A stretch of 41,054 nucleotides of DNA, taken from contig JAIOIU010000095.1 in the NCBI GenBank assembly GCA_019912425.1, positions 1-41,054 on the forward strand, read 5' to 3'. Positions 22,707 to 30,665 of this stretch are shown here, piece by piece; the stretch's first letter is position 1; the number at the start of each line of letters is the position of its first letter. A program made the translations under genes and the position numbers. This DNA comes from Candidatus Methylomirabilis tolerans. Its GTDB lineage: Bacteria > Methylomirabilota > Methylomirabilia > Methylomirabilales > Methylomirabilaceae. Below the pieces are notes generated by a model, which was not told the DNA's origin, searched no databases, and was given only the letters and a program-made list of their open reading frames with translations.

Positions 22707-23900
22707 ATGCGATACGACTCGATCGTGGTTGGTGGCGGCCCTGCCGGGGCAACGGCCGCACTGCATCTGGCAAAGGCGGGCGCCAAGGTGCTGCTGCTGG
22801 AGCGGCGGAGACTGCCGCGCTATAAGGCGTGCGGCGGCTGTCTGTCGCGGCGGGTGGAACGGCTGCTTCCGTTCGAGCTGGACAAGGTGAACGAGGAGCC
22901 GATCACCAGCCTCACCTTTACCTACCGCGGTCGCAATCCGGTCGAAGCGACCTTTTCGGAGCCGGTGGCCTACATGGTCTGGCGCGACAAGTTCGATCAG
23001 ACTCTTTGTCGCCAAGCGATTGAGGCTGGAGCCGAGTTGCAGGATGGACAGGCGGTGCGAGCTGTCAGGGCATCGGCGAACGGTGTTGAGGTCGATGTCG
23101 ATGGGATGACGGCGACCGCAGATTTCGTGGTTGGAGCCGATGGCGCCTGTAGCATCGTCGCTCGGGATCTGTTTCCGAATCGGGCGCAGCCAAGGCTCGT
23201 GGGACTGGATGCGGAGTTGCCCTTGACGAGCGCAGGCGAGGCTGTGCTGAAAGGCCGCGTGATTCTCGATGTGGGTCGAGCCCCAGGGGGGTATTGCTGG
23301 GCCTTTTCGAAGCGGGGGGTCGCCTCTGTCGGCGTGGCGGTCGACCGCAAGGCAGCGAAGCAGGTCCTGCCGTGCCTGACGAGTTTTCTCAACTCCGGCG
23401 ACTTCAGAGACCTCAGGCCGGTACGGACCACCGGCGCGCTGCTCCCGATCTATCATGACGGGACCGGCCCGATTTACCGCGGGCGCGCGCTGCTCACAGG
23501 CGACGCGGCATGTCTGGTCGATCCCTTTCTTGGGGAAGGAATTTACTACGCTATCCAAAGCGGACAAATGGCCGCGCAGGCTATTCTGACGGCTGGGAGC
23601 CACGACGGCGATCTCTCGTCGTATCAGGCGGCGGTATCAACGGCGATCATCCCGGAGCTTGAGGCGGCCGGGCGGCTGAGCCGTGTGGCTCATCGGGCCC
23701 CCTGGTTGTGGTTTCAGGTGCTGCAATGGCGTCTCGGACTGATCGAACACTACAGGAAGGTTTTGATCGGCGAGACGAACTACCGTGTGTTCGAGGAGCG
23801 AGCCTGGGCTGGGATCCCGCGGCCTCTGGCCATGCTGTTTGGGGTCTGGGGTGATCAAGGCTACCTCAACTCGAAACACAAGGCGTTGGGAAGCTGGTAA
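22707..23900 (+). CDS. Geranylgeranyl-reductase-family FAD-dependent oxidoreductase
   Basis: A protein of about 397 residues. The N-terminal FAD-binding motif is [27 protein letters not shown], then [11 protein letters not shown] middle segment [22 protein letters not shown] and the second FAD motif [26 protein letters not shown] match the GGR/ChlP/digeranylgeranyl-glycerophospholipid reductase group. Such enzymes saturate isoprenoid chains, and many bacterial members have unknown substrates. Its place between csoR and copA (copA overlaps its stop by one base) suggests a role in copper stress, for example maintaining a quinone or membrane lipid, but that is inference. TTG at 22704 precedes the chosen ATG. 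Confidence 0.83.
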   Translation: MRYDSIVVGGGPAGATAALHLAKAGAKVLLLERRRLPRYKACGGCLSRRVERLLPFELDKVNEEPITSLTFTYRGRNPVEATFSEPVAYMVWRDKFDQTLCRQAIEAGAELQDGQAVRAVRASANGVEVDVDGMTATADFVVGADGACSIVARDLFPNRAQPRLVGLDAELPLTSAGEAVLKGRVILDVGRAPGGYCWAFSKRGVASVGVAVDRKAAKQVLPCLTSFLNSGDFRDLRPVRTTGALLPIYHDGTGPIYRGRALLTGDAACLVDPFLGEGIYYAIQSGQMAAQAILTAGSHDGDLSSYQAAVSTAIIPELEAAGRLSRVAHRAPWLWFQVLQWRLGLIEHYRKVLIGETNYRVFEERAWAGIPRPLAMLFGVWGDQGYLNSKHKALGSW

Positions 23901-26611
23901 TGGCAAGGGATCCGATTTGTGGCATGGATGTGCTCCCCGAGGAGGCGGCAGGTACGAGCCGCTACCGAGGGGTGGATTACTATTTCTGCGCAGTGGGCTG
24001 TAAGGAGGCGTTCGATAAGTCGCCGGAGCAGTATGTGACGGAACAGTCCAAGGTGCAAGGTTCGACGTTCGAAACCCCGGATACCATGGACCGAGGCTCC
24101 CGCTTTCCGCCTCCGGCCTCCCGCACGCTTCATGTCGTTGAGATCCCGATCAGAGGCATGACGTGCGCGTCATGTGTGGCCACAATTGAAACTGCCCTAT
24201 CGAAGCTCAGCGGTGTCAAGACGGTTAGCGTCAACTTTGCGACACAACAGGCTGCCATCTCGTATGATCCGGAGCAAGTAACCGTCGATCGGATTGTTCG
24301 AGAGGTTCAGGGGCTTGGCTACGAGGCGGCCGTCGCAGAGGTCGTCCTGCCGATTCGGGGGATGTCCTGCGCCTCGTGCGTGCAGCACATCGAGCAGGCG
24401 TTGCAGGAAGTCTCAGGCGTAGTCTCCGCCTCCGTCAACTTCGCCACGGAACGGGCGAGTGTGGTCTATCTCGACTCCGCCACTGGACCGACTGATCTGC
24501 GCCGCGCGATCGAAGCGGCCGGATATAGTGTTCCGGACATGGCGGCCGCCCCTATGGCGGATCGGGAGAAGACGACGCGAGACACGGAGATCCACCTGCT
24601 TCGGAGCAGATTTCTGGTTGGGGCGGCGCTCAGCGTCCCGGTCCTCCTGGGCAGCTTTCCGGGCTGGTTTCCATGGGTCCCGTCGCCGCTCTCCAACCCC
24701 TACGTCCTCTTCGTTCTCACCACGCCGGTACAGTTCTGGGTCGGCCGGCAGTTCCATCGAGGGTTCTGGATGAGCCTGAAGCATCGTACTGCCGACATGA
24801 ACAGTCTGGTGTCGATCGGGACGAATGCGGCCTACCTGTACAGTGCGGCGCTCACCTTTTTCCCTGCGGCCATTGCGCCGGTGGGAATGGAGGCGATGAC
24901 CTACTACGACACCGCAGCCATTCTGATGACCCTGATCATCATGGGGAGATGGCTGGAGGCCAAGGCGAAGGGTCGGACCTCTGAGGCGATCAAGACACTG
25001 ATGGGGCTGCAGGCCAAGACCGCTCGGGTGATCCGCGACGACCTCATGCAAGACATCCCGGTGGAGGAGGTCCGGGTCGGCGACCTGGTGTTGGTCAGGC
25101 CCGGGGAGAAGGTGCCGGTGGACGGGATCGTCCGCGAGGGTCGGTCGGCACTTGATGAGTCGATGCTGACCGGGGAGAGCCTCCCTGTGGAGAAGGGGCC
25201 GGGCGACCAGGTGATCGGCGCCACGGTGAATAAGATGGGCAGCTTCAAGTTCGAGGCGACCAGGGTTGGACGGGAGACTGTCCTTTCTCAGATCGTTCGA
25301 TTGGTTGAGCAGGCCCAGGGATCGAAGGCGCCCATCCAGCGGCTGGTCGATAAGATCGCCGGAGTCTTTGTGCCGATCGTCCTGGTTATAGCAGCCGCAA
25401 CCTTCGTCGTCTGGCTGCTGTTAGGAGGAGAGCAGGCATTTCTCGTTGCCCTCTCGAACTTCGTGGCCGTGCTGGTGATTGCCTGCCCCTGCGCCCTGGG
25501 TCTTGCGACGCCTACGTCGATTATGGTCGGCATCGGGAAGGGGGCAGAGCACGGTATCCTGATCAAGAATGCCGAGAGCCTTGAACGGGCCTACCAGGTG
25601 AACGTGATCATTTTCGATAAAACCGGCACGCTGACCGTCGGTCAACCATCGGTCACGGACATTGTGCCAAGTTCAAAGTTCAAAGTTCAAAGCGTGGAAT
25701 CCGACACCCGACACCCGACACCAGACACCCTGCTCCGACTGGCGGCCTCGGCGGAACAGGGCTCCGAACACCCACTTGGGCAGGCGATCATTGATCACGC
25801 CAAGGCGAAGGGGCTTGGCCTCGCCGAACCGCAGGAGTTCAAGGCGATCCCTGGATACGGGATCAGGGCCGTCGTGGAGGGGCGCGAGGTCCTGCTCGGC
25901 AATATTGCCCTGATGCAGCAGCGTGGGATTGACCTTGCCGGGATGGGCGCGCAGGTGGAGGCGCTCTCGGGGGAGGGGAAGACGCCGATGTTCGTTGCCG
26001 CCAATGGCCGGCTCCTCGGCATCGTGGCTGTGGCCGACGTCGTCAAACCGTTTTCGCAGTCGGCTGTAACGGCCCTTCATAGCCTGGGCATCGAGGTCGC
26101 GATGATCACCGGCGATACCCGTCGGACCGCCGAGGCGATTGCCAGGCAGGTCGGGATCGATCGGGTCCTGGCCGAGGTCCTGCCGGAACATAAGGCGTTA
26201 GAGGTTCGACGACTTCAGGAGCAGGGGAAGCTGGTGGCGATGGTGGGCGATGGAATCAATGACGCCCCCGCATTGGCCCAGGCCGATGTCGGGATCGCCA
26301 TCGGAACAGGGACCGATGTGGCGATGGAAGCGGCCGATGTCACTTTGATCGGTGGCGACCTGCGAAGCGTTGTGACGGCGCTCCAGTTGAGTCGGCTGAC
26401 AATGCGGAACATTCAGCAGAACCTGTTTTGGGCATTTGCGTATAATGTGGTCCTGATCCCGGTGGCCGCCGGTGTCCTGTACCCGTTGTTTGGGATGCTG
26501 TTGAGCCCGGTTCTGGCCGGCGCAGCTATGGCGCTCTCCTCAGTCACTGTGGTCAGTAATGCCCTCCGGTTGCGGAGGTTTCAGCCTATGATCGTGACGG
26601 CGTCTTCATAG
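23900..26611 (+). CDS. copA: Copper-exporting P1B ATPase with N-terminal YHS and two HMA domains
   Basis: A 903-residue Cu(I) exporter in the inner membrane. Order: a YHS domain (1-49, [13 protein letters not shown]), HMA1 (GMTCASC, C89 and C92), HMA2 (GMSCASC, C157 and C160), membrane helices, the actuator segment [11 protein letters not shown], the CPC metal site (C529-P-C531), the phosphorylation motif DKTGTLT (D573), HPLG, and GDGINDAP. This is the CopA (P1B-1) pattern. Two oddities are visible. After DKTGTLT a low-complexity insert (about residues 590-611) comes from tandem GTTCAAA and ACACCCG repeats. A similar repeat remnant occupies the YHS-HMA linker (24048-24078). Both stay in frame and lie in loops, so function is probably kept. 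The ATG overlaps the previous TAA by one base. Confidence 0.95.
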   Translation: MARDPICGMDVLPEEAAGTSRYRGVDYYFCAVGCKEAFDKSPEQYVTEQSKVQGSTFETPDTMDRGSRFPPPASRTLHVVEIPIRGMTCASCVATIETALSKLSGVKTVSVNFATQQAAISYDPEQVTVDRIVREVQGLGYEAAVAEVVLPIRGMSCASCVQHIEQALQEVSGVVSASVNFATERASVVYLDSATGPTDLRRAIEAAGYSVPDMAAAPMADREKTTRDTEIHLLRSRFLVGAALSVPVLLGSFPGWFPWVPSPLSNPYVLFVLTTPVQFWVGRQFHRGFWMSLKHRTADMNSLVSIGTNAAYLYSAALTFFPAAIAPVGMEAMTYYDTAAILMTLIIMGRWLEAKAKGRTSEAIKTLMGLQAKTARVIRDDLMQDIPVEEVRVGDLVLVRPGEKVPVDGIVREGRSALDESMLTGESLPVEKGPGDQVIGATVNKMGSFKFEATRVGRETVLSQIVRLVEQAQGSKAPIQRLVDKIAGVFVPIVLVIAAATFVVWLLLGGEQAFLVALSNFVAVLVIACPCALGLATPTSIMVGIGKGAEHGILIKNAESLERAYQVNVIIFDKTGTLTVGQPSVTDIVPSSKFKVQSVESDTRHPTPDTLLRLAASAEQGSEHPLGQAIIDHAKAKGLGLAEPQEFKAIPGYGIRAVVEGREVLLGNIALMQQRGIDLAGMGAQVEALSGEGKTPMFVAANGRLLGIVAVADVVKPFSQSAVTALHSLGIEVAMITGDTRRTAEAIARQVGIDRVLAEVLPEHKALEVRRLQEQGKLVAMVGDGINDAPALAQADVGIAIGTGTDVAMEAADVTLIGGDLRSVVTALQLSRLTMRNIQQNLFWAFAYNVVLIPVAAGVLYPLFGMLLSPVLAGAAMALSSVTVVSNALRLRRFQPMIVTASS
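24048..24078. repeat. GTTCAAGG-type repeat remnant inside copA (YHS-HMA linker)
   Basis: The wording CCAAGGTGCAAGGTTCGACG followed by TTCGAAACC resembles the GTTCAAGG/GTTCGAGG repeats at 25669 and 37863. It is translated as part of the linker ([12 protein letters not shown]). Confidence 0.35.
25669..25730. repeat. Two tandem short repeats translated inside copA
   Basis: 25669-25692 is three copies of an AAGTTCAA-type unit; 25701-25730 is four copies of a GACACCC-type unit. The first family recurs at 37863-37955 and the second, in reverse, at 39312-39350. Together they encode [19 protein letters not shown] in the loop between the phosphorylation site and the nucleotide-binding domain. Confidence 0.55.
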
Positions 26612-26715
26612 TGGGGGCGACTATGCGCGATAGTGTGTGGCGTAAGGCGCCAGACGCAATGAATGCAACAGACCCGATAGACGCAACACACGCACAAGGA
26701 AGGGGGTGAAGGCGT

Positions 26716-27135
26716 ATGGAACAGGATGAAGTGGAACAGCCTGACCGACGATTGGCTCTCAGGATCCTTGCCGGGGGTCTGTTCGGCCTCCTCATTGGAC
26801 CTGTCGCTGGTTGGGCAGCCGGCCGCGATAGTATGATGCAGGTAATCCCGAGACGACCGCGGCCGGCCACGCCATCGCCGGCACTGTTCGATGGGAAACT
26901 GGCACAGACCTATCGGATCGCCAGGGAAGTGCCGGAGTTGCTCGAGCAGATGCCGTGCTATTGTGGCTGCGGCAACATGGCCAATCATCAGAACAACCTG
27001 GATTGCTACGTAGACCGGCATGCGGACACGTGAACAATGTGCCAAGACATTACGCTGGATGCGTATGCCATGTACAAGCAGGGAAAGAAGATTGCAGAGA
27101 TTAAGGCGGCAATCGACCGAAAATATGCACGGTGA
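26716..27135 (+). CDS. PCYCGC-family copper-associated protein, candidate selenoprotein (in-frame TGA at 27031)
   Basis: The first 105 codons encode an N-terminal anchor helix (LALRILAGGLFGLLIGPVAG), a linker, and the metal-binding signature MPCYCGCGNMANHQNNLDCY (C81, C83, C85, C97). TGA occurs at codon 106, but the same frame continues for 33 codons as TMCQDITLDAYAMYKQGKK then IAEIKAAIDRKYAR and a TGA at 27133. That tail matches the usual C-terminus of PCYCGC proteins as I remember the family, which normally has a CxxC where this gene reads TGA-T-M-Cys109. The whole is 139 residues if TGA is read as selenocysteine (U106-x2-C109). A SECIS-like hairpin follows. The alternative is a truncated protein or a sequencing error. 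RBS-like GGGGGTGAAGG precedes the ATG. It lies in the copper operon, with the free YHS gene 11 bases after the final stop. Confidence 0.7.
27048..27067 (+). promoter_or_regulatory. Candidate bacterial SECIS hairpin
   Basis: TACGC (27051-27055) pairs with GCGTA (27061-27065) around the loop TGGAT; CA (27048-27049) pairs with TG (27066-27067), leaving U27050 bulged. The loop starts 22 bases after the TGA and has G at its second position. This agrees with the known bacterial SECIS rules (loop 16-37 bases downstream, G among the first two loop bases) and with the bulged U of E. coli fdhF. A competing weaker stem (27036-27040 with 27047-27051) is possible. Confidence 0.55.
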
Positions 27136-27146
27136 GAGGAGGGGAA

Positions 27147-27299
27147 ATGATGGCGAAAGATCCCGTATGTAAGATGACGGTGGATGAAAAGCAAGCGGCG
27201 GCCACAGCCGTCTATCGAGATGTAACGTACTATTTCTGCGCGGTAGGCTGCAAGCGGGCCTTCGAGCAGTCTCCGGAGAAATATATCTCGAAACAATAG
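27147..27299 (+). CDS. Stand-alone YHS domain protein
   Basis: A 50-residue protein (49 from the second ATG at 27150) with a full YHS metal-binding domain: AKDPVCKMTV, then [13 protein letters not shown], then SPEKYISKQ. It aligns without gaps to the first 49 residues of the CopA encoded upstream, 29 of 49 identical by my count, so it is probably a duplicate of that domain. YHS domains are thought to bind copper or other soft metals through their cysteines, and this one may act as a small copper carrier to CopA. AGGAGGGG just upstream supports the start. Last gene of the operon. Confidence 0.85.
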   Translation: MMAKDPVCKMTVDEKQAAATAVYRDVTYYFCAVGCKRAFEQSPEKYISKQ

Positions 27300-27402
27300 T
27301 GCGACGTACAAGGTGACATTCAAAGCGCGAAGCATGGATCGAGATATTTGCGCCTCACACCCCGAATATCGGATGATCGGCCAAAGAACAGCGATAGAGG
27401 GT

Positions 27403-27516
27403 TATCATTGCGAACGAAATGAAGCCATCTGACCCAAAGGATCATTCCGACCCGGAGCAAAGCGAAGGGGAGGAATTTCGGAGATTGCCACGCACCCTAC
27501 GGCTACTCGCGATGAC
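27403..27516. repeat. Second copy of the TCATTGCGA-type dispersed repeat
   Basis: A 114-base element with inverted ends (TATCATTGCGAA at the left, CTCGCGATGAC at the right) and internal AGCAAAGCGAAGGGG and GAGATTGCCACGC segments, as in the copy at 18783-18916. It lies in the 367-base gap between the copper operon and the HtrA gene. Confidence 0.5.
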
Positions 27517-27571
27517 GGGAAGAATCGAGTGATTGCGAAGTCTATCGCTGTTCCTGGGATCGGCTTGAACG

Positions 27572-27600
27572 TTGACAAGCCTATGCGGGTGGTTTACAGT
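27572..27600 (+). promoter_or_regulatory. Sigma-70-type promoter for the HtrA gene
   Basis: TTGACA (27572-27577), a 17-base spacer, TACAGT (27595-27600). The predicted start near 27607 coincides with the left arm of the hairpin at 27606-27634. Confidence 0.6.
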
Positions 27601-27605
27601 GGCCG

Positions 27606-27634
27606 AAGCGGACGAGGGAGCCGCTTTTCTTTTT
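27606..27634 (+). terminator. Rho-independent terminator or attenuator before the HtrA gene
   Basis: AAGCGG (27606-27611) pairs with CCGCTT (27621-27626), followed by TTCTTTTT. It could end the copper-operon transcript. Because it sits at the very start of the HtrA transcript it may also reduce expression from that promoter. Confidence 0.5.
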
Positions 27635-27666
27635 GAGCTACCGACACAACCGAAGGAGTGAGATAT

Positions 27667-28785
27667 TTGCGTGCCCACTTCCGCATTCAGGCACAGCGCA
27701 CAGTGTTGACTGCGCTCTTCACTGTTGGCTACCTCGCAGTCGGGATCGACGCTTGGGCACAAAAAACGCAAGCGGAAGGCCCTAGTCTCAGCCCCGAGGA
27801 ACAGATCGTCATATCAGTCTATAAACATGCGAGCCCCGGCGTCGTTCACATTACCAGCACCGCCATGGCGTACGATGTGTTCTTCAACCCGGTGCCTCAG
27901 AAAGGGTCTGGTACGGGCTTTATTGTGGATGACCGGGGATATATCCTGACCAACAACCATGTGGTGGAAGAGGCCGACAGCCTGGAGGTGACGCTTACCG
28001 ATAAGAGTAAAGTGTCGGCAAAGCTGATTGGCCGTGATCCAAGCAACGATCTGGCCGTGATTAAAATCTCCGTTCCCAGGGAGAAGCTGTTCCCCTTAAA
28101 GTTGGGAAGTAGCGATGCCTTGCAGGTGGGGCAGATGGCCATTGCTATCGGCAATCCGTTCGGCCTGGATCGAACCGTCACCCGCGGCGTTGTCAGTTCG
28201 ATGGGTCGGACGCTCCGCTCCGGGAGCGGACGCCAGATTCGAGGCATCATCCAGACCGATGCGCCGATCAATCCCGGCAATTCAGGCGGACCGCTGCTGA
28301 ACTCCAGGGGCGAAGTCATCGGGATCAATAGCGCTATTTACACACCGAGCGGCGGGTCTGTCGGAATCGGTTTTGCCATCCCCATCGATACGGCGAAGCG
28401 GCTGCTTCCCCAGTTGATCGCCAAGGGGCGAATCAGCCATCCCTGGCTGGGCGTTGCCGGTCTGGACATCACGTCGGAGGTGGCCAGCGCCCTGAAGCTT
28501 CCGGTTCGGCAGGGGATCGTGGTGATGCAGGTCTCTCCAAAAGGTCCGGTGGACCGTGCCGGTATCAGGGGAAGCACAAGAAAGGCACGGGTCGGTAACA
28601 TGCTGGTCGGTGTGGGAGGGGACATCATCGTTGCGGTCGAAGGCCGAAAGGTGACATCGATAGACGACCTGACGGCTTTTCTGGATGGGGAACGGAAGGT
28701 GGGAGATCAGGTGAAGATCGAGGTTCTCAGGGATGGCCGACCACTCGCTCTATCGGTTCGACTGGGAGAGCTGCCTGAGAAATGA
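27667..28785 (+). CDS. HtrA/Deg-family periplasmic serine protease
   Basis: A protein of about 372 residues with a signal peptide (about 1-30, ALFTVGYLAVGIDAWA), a trypsin-like domain and one C-terminal PDZ domain. The catalytic triad is H98 (NNHVV), D128 (NDLAV) and S206 (GNSGGP). One PDZ makes it DegS-like in layout, but without a retained anchor it may be a soluble periplasmic protease. It degrades or refolds damaged envelope proteins. The frame begins at GTG 27658, but TTG 27667 is preferred because AAGGAG lies eight bases upstream. The next gene overlaps its stop by four bases. Confidence 0.9.
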   Translation: MRAHFRIQAQRTVLTALFTVGYLAVGIDAWAQKTQAEGPSLSPEEQIVISVYKHASPGVVHITSTAMAYDVFFNPVPQKGSGTGFIVDDRGYILTNNHVVEEADSLEVTLTDKSKVSAKLIGRDPSNDLAVIKISVPREKLFPLKLGSSDALQVGQMAIAIGNPFGLDRTVTRGVVSSMGRTLRSGSGRQIRGIIQTDAPINPGNSGGPLLNSRGEVIGINSAIYTPSGGSVGIGFAIPIDTAKRLLPQLIAKGRISHPWLGVAGLDITSEVASALKLPVRQGIVVMQVSPKGPVDRAGIRGSTRKARVGNMLVGVGGDIIVAVEGRKVTSIDDLTAFLDGERKVGDQVKIEVLRDGRPLALSVRLGELPEK

Positions 28786-29249
28786 AGACGGTTCAGCGTC
28801 TCTTCAAGGGGTTCTCGTTCTTGTTCCCTCTTCTGCTCTACGCGCTTCGGGTCTCCGATGCCTCAGCTCTTCAAGGGGGCGAGGTAGTCATTGACGGTCG
28901 AGTGACGATTGCTGTTGAGGTGGCGCAGAACGCGCAGGAGCAGGCCAGAGGGTTGGGGGGCCGAACATCACTTCCGAAAGGCAGAGGGATGCTCTTCCCA
29001 TTTGATGCGGCGAAGCCCAGGGAGTTCTGGATGAAGGGGATGCTGATTCCGATCGATATTCTCTGGATTCGAGAAGGCAAGATCGTGGCAATTAACGCGA
29101 GCATTGCGCCGCCGCGCTCACATGAGACGCCCGCTATCGTCAGCCATGTGGCCGATCTGGTACTGGAAGTGCCGGCAGGCTTTGCTCTGGAGATGGGTAT
29201 CAAGGTGGGTCAGGCGGTCCATGTCAGAAATGAAAAATCGAGGGATTAG
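28782..29249 (+). CDS. DUF192 family exported protein
   Basis: A 155-residue protein with a signal peptide (about 1-30) and one DUF192 domain: VEVAQNAQEQARGLGGRTSLPKGRGMLFPF, then FWMKGMLIPIDILWI, then a C-terminal VLEVPAGFALEMGIKVGQAV. The fold is a small beta-barrel found in many bacteria and archaea. Its function is unknown and it is often encoded beside envelope genes. ATGA overlap with the HtrA gene indicates coupling. Confidence 0.88.
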   Translation: MKTVQRLFKGFSFLFPLLLYALRVSDASALQGGEVVIDGRVTIAVEVAQNAQEQARGLGGRTSLPKGRGMLFPFDAAKPREFWMKGMLIPIDILWIREGKIVAINASIAPPRSHETPAIVSHVADLVLEVPAGFALEMGIKVGQAVHVRNEKSRD

Positions 29250-29255
29250 CATATC

Positions 29256-30629
29256 ATGGCAGCGGCGATGAGACAGATGAGACAGCGGATGCGGCGCCTG
29301 CGAAAGCAGGGTGGGACGATAGTTTGGATCGTTCTCTGTGTCCTTCTGACCCAGGGCCTCGCGGAGGCGCAAGTCACGGCCAGGGTGACGGAGTCAATGC
29401 TTGAGAACGGACTGAAAATTCTGCTGCTTGAAGAGCACAAGGCGTCTGTGGTTACAGTCCATATTTGGTATCGGGTCGGCGCGCGCAACGAGCAACCCGG
29501 AACCACCGGCCTGTCCCATCTGTTGGAGCATATGATGTTCAAGGGGACCTCGAAAGTCGGTCCGGGGCAGTTTTCGAGAACCATTAGAAAGAACGGCGGT
29601 CGCGATAACGCGTTTACCAGCGAGGATTATACCGGCTACTTTGAGACGTTCGCCTCGGATCGGATTGATCTGGCCCTGAAGCTTGAGGCCGATCGGATGC
29701 GTAATCTGCTGCTCGATCCGAAAGAGATAGAGGCGGAGAAGAAGGTGGTCATGGAGGAGCGACGGTTACGGACCGAAGACGATCCTGTCTCGGCTTTGAG
29801 GGAGGCGATGGGGGCTGCTGCATTTCAGGCGCACCCGTACCGGCAGCCTGTCATCGGCTGGATGACTGATATTGAGAGGCTGGCGCGGGAGGATCTGGCG
29901 CGCTACTACGATACCTACTATGTGCCGAATAACGCTGTACTGGTCGCAGTCGGTGATTTTAAAAGCGACGAACTGCTTCCAAAGATTCGACATCATTTCG
30001 GCCCGATTCCGCGAGGCGCCCAGCCGCCATCGGTCCGCGCTGTGGAACCAGAACAGCGGGGAGAGCGGAGACTTTTCCTGAGGAAAGAGGCGGAACTGCC
30101 ATTTGTGTTTATGGGGTACCACGTTCCGAATCTGAAACATCCTGATAACTTTGCGCTCGAGGTGCTGGCCTATATCCTGTCCGGTGGTAAGAGCGCTAGG
30201 ATTTATAAGAGCCTGGTCTACGAGAAACAGCTCGCCCTGTTTGCCGGCGGGGGGTATGACCGGGAAAGTATCGATCCGAACCTGTTCCCGCTTTACGCCA
30301 GCGTGATGCCGGGCAAAACGGCTGAAGAGGTTGAACAGGCCCTGACGGCGGAGATCGAACTCGTGAAGAATGAGCCTATCCCGGACCGGGAGTTGCAGAA
30401 GGCCAAGAATCAGATCGAAGCCGGCTTCCTGTTCGGGCAGGATTCGGTATTTAATCTTGCCAGGCAACTGGCAGAGTATGAGATTGTGGCCGACTGGCGC
30501 GCGTGGGAGGCGTACCTCCCAGGTATTCGCGCTGTCACGGCGGCAGATCTGCAGCGGGTCGCGAAAGCTTACCTGACGCCGGATCACCGCACCGTCGCGG
30601 TGCTGATCCCGGAGAAAATAAAGAAGTAG
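29256..30629 (+). CDS. M16 family zinc metallopeptidase, catalytic subunit
   Basis: A 457-residue secreted peptidase of the pitrilysin/processing-peptidase clan. It has an N-terminal export helix (about 15-35), then the inverted zinc motif H88-L-L-E91-H92 in LSHLLEHMMFKGT with the third ligand Glu in IEAEKKVVMEERR. The C-terminal M16 half follows. It is followed after a few bases by a homologue lacking the zinc motif, so the active enzyme is probably a heterodimer, as in other bacterial M16B pairs. Likely periplasmic. Starts six bases after the DUF192 gene. Confidence 0.92.
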   Translation: MAAAMRQMRQRMRRLRKQGGTIVWIVLCVLLTQGLAEAQVTARVTESMLENGLKILLLEEHKASVVTVHIWYRVGARNEQPGTTGLSHLLEHMMFKGTSKVGPGQFSRTIRKNGGRDNAFTSEDYTGYFETFASDRIDLALKLEADRMRNLLLDPKEIEAEKKVVMEERRLRTEDDPVSALREAMGAAAFQAHPYRQPVIGWMTDIERLAREDLARYYDTYYVPNNAVLVAVGDFKSDELLPKIRHHFGPIPRGAQPPSVRAVEPEQRGERRLFLRKEAELPFVFMGYHVPNLKHPDNFALEVLAYILSGGKSARIYKSLVYEKQLALFAGGGYDRESIDPNLFPLYASVMPGKTAEEVEQALTAEIELVKNEPIPDRELQKAKNQIEAGFLFGQDSVFNLARQLAEYEIVADWRAWEAYLPGIRAVTAADLQRVAKAYLTPDHRTVAVLIPEKIKK

Positions 30630-30665
30630 GGGGTGCTTGTTTTGAGGTGCGAGGTGCAACGGGTA

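Noticed and set aside
26716-27033. Simple 105-residue protein ending at the first TGA
   Set aside because: Kept only as the alternative. The family-like tail in the same frame, the UxxC position, the SECIS-like hairpin and the distance to the next gene all favour readthrough as selenocysteine.
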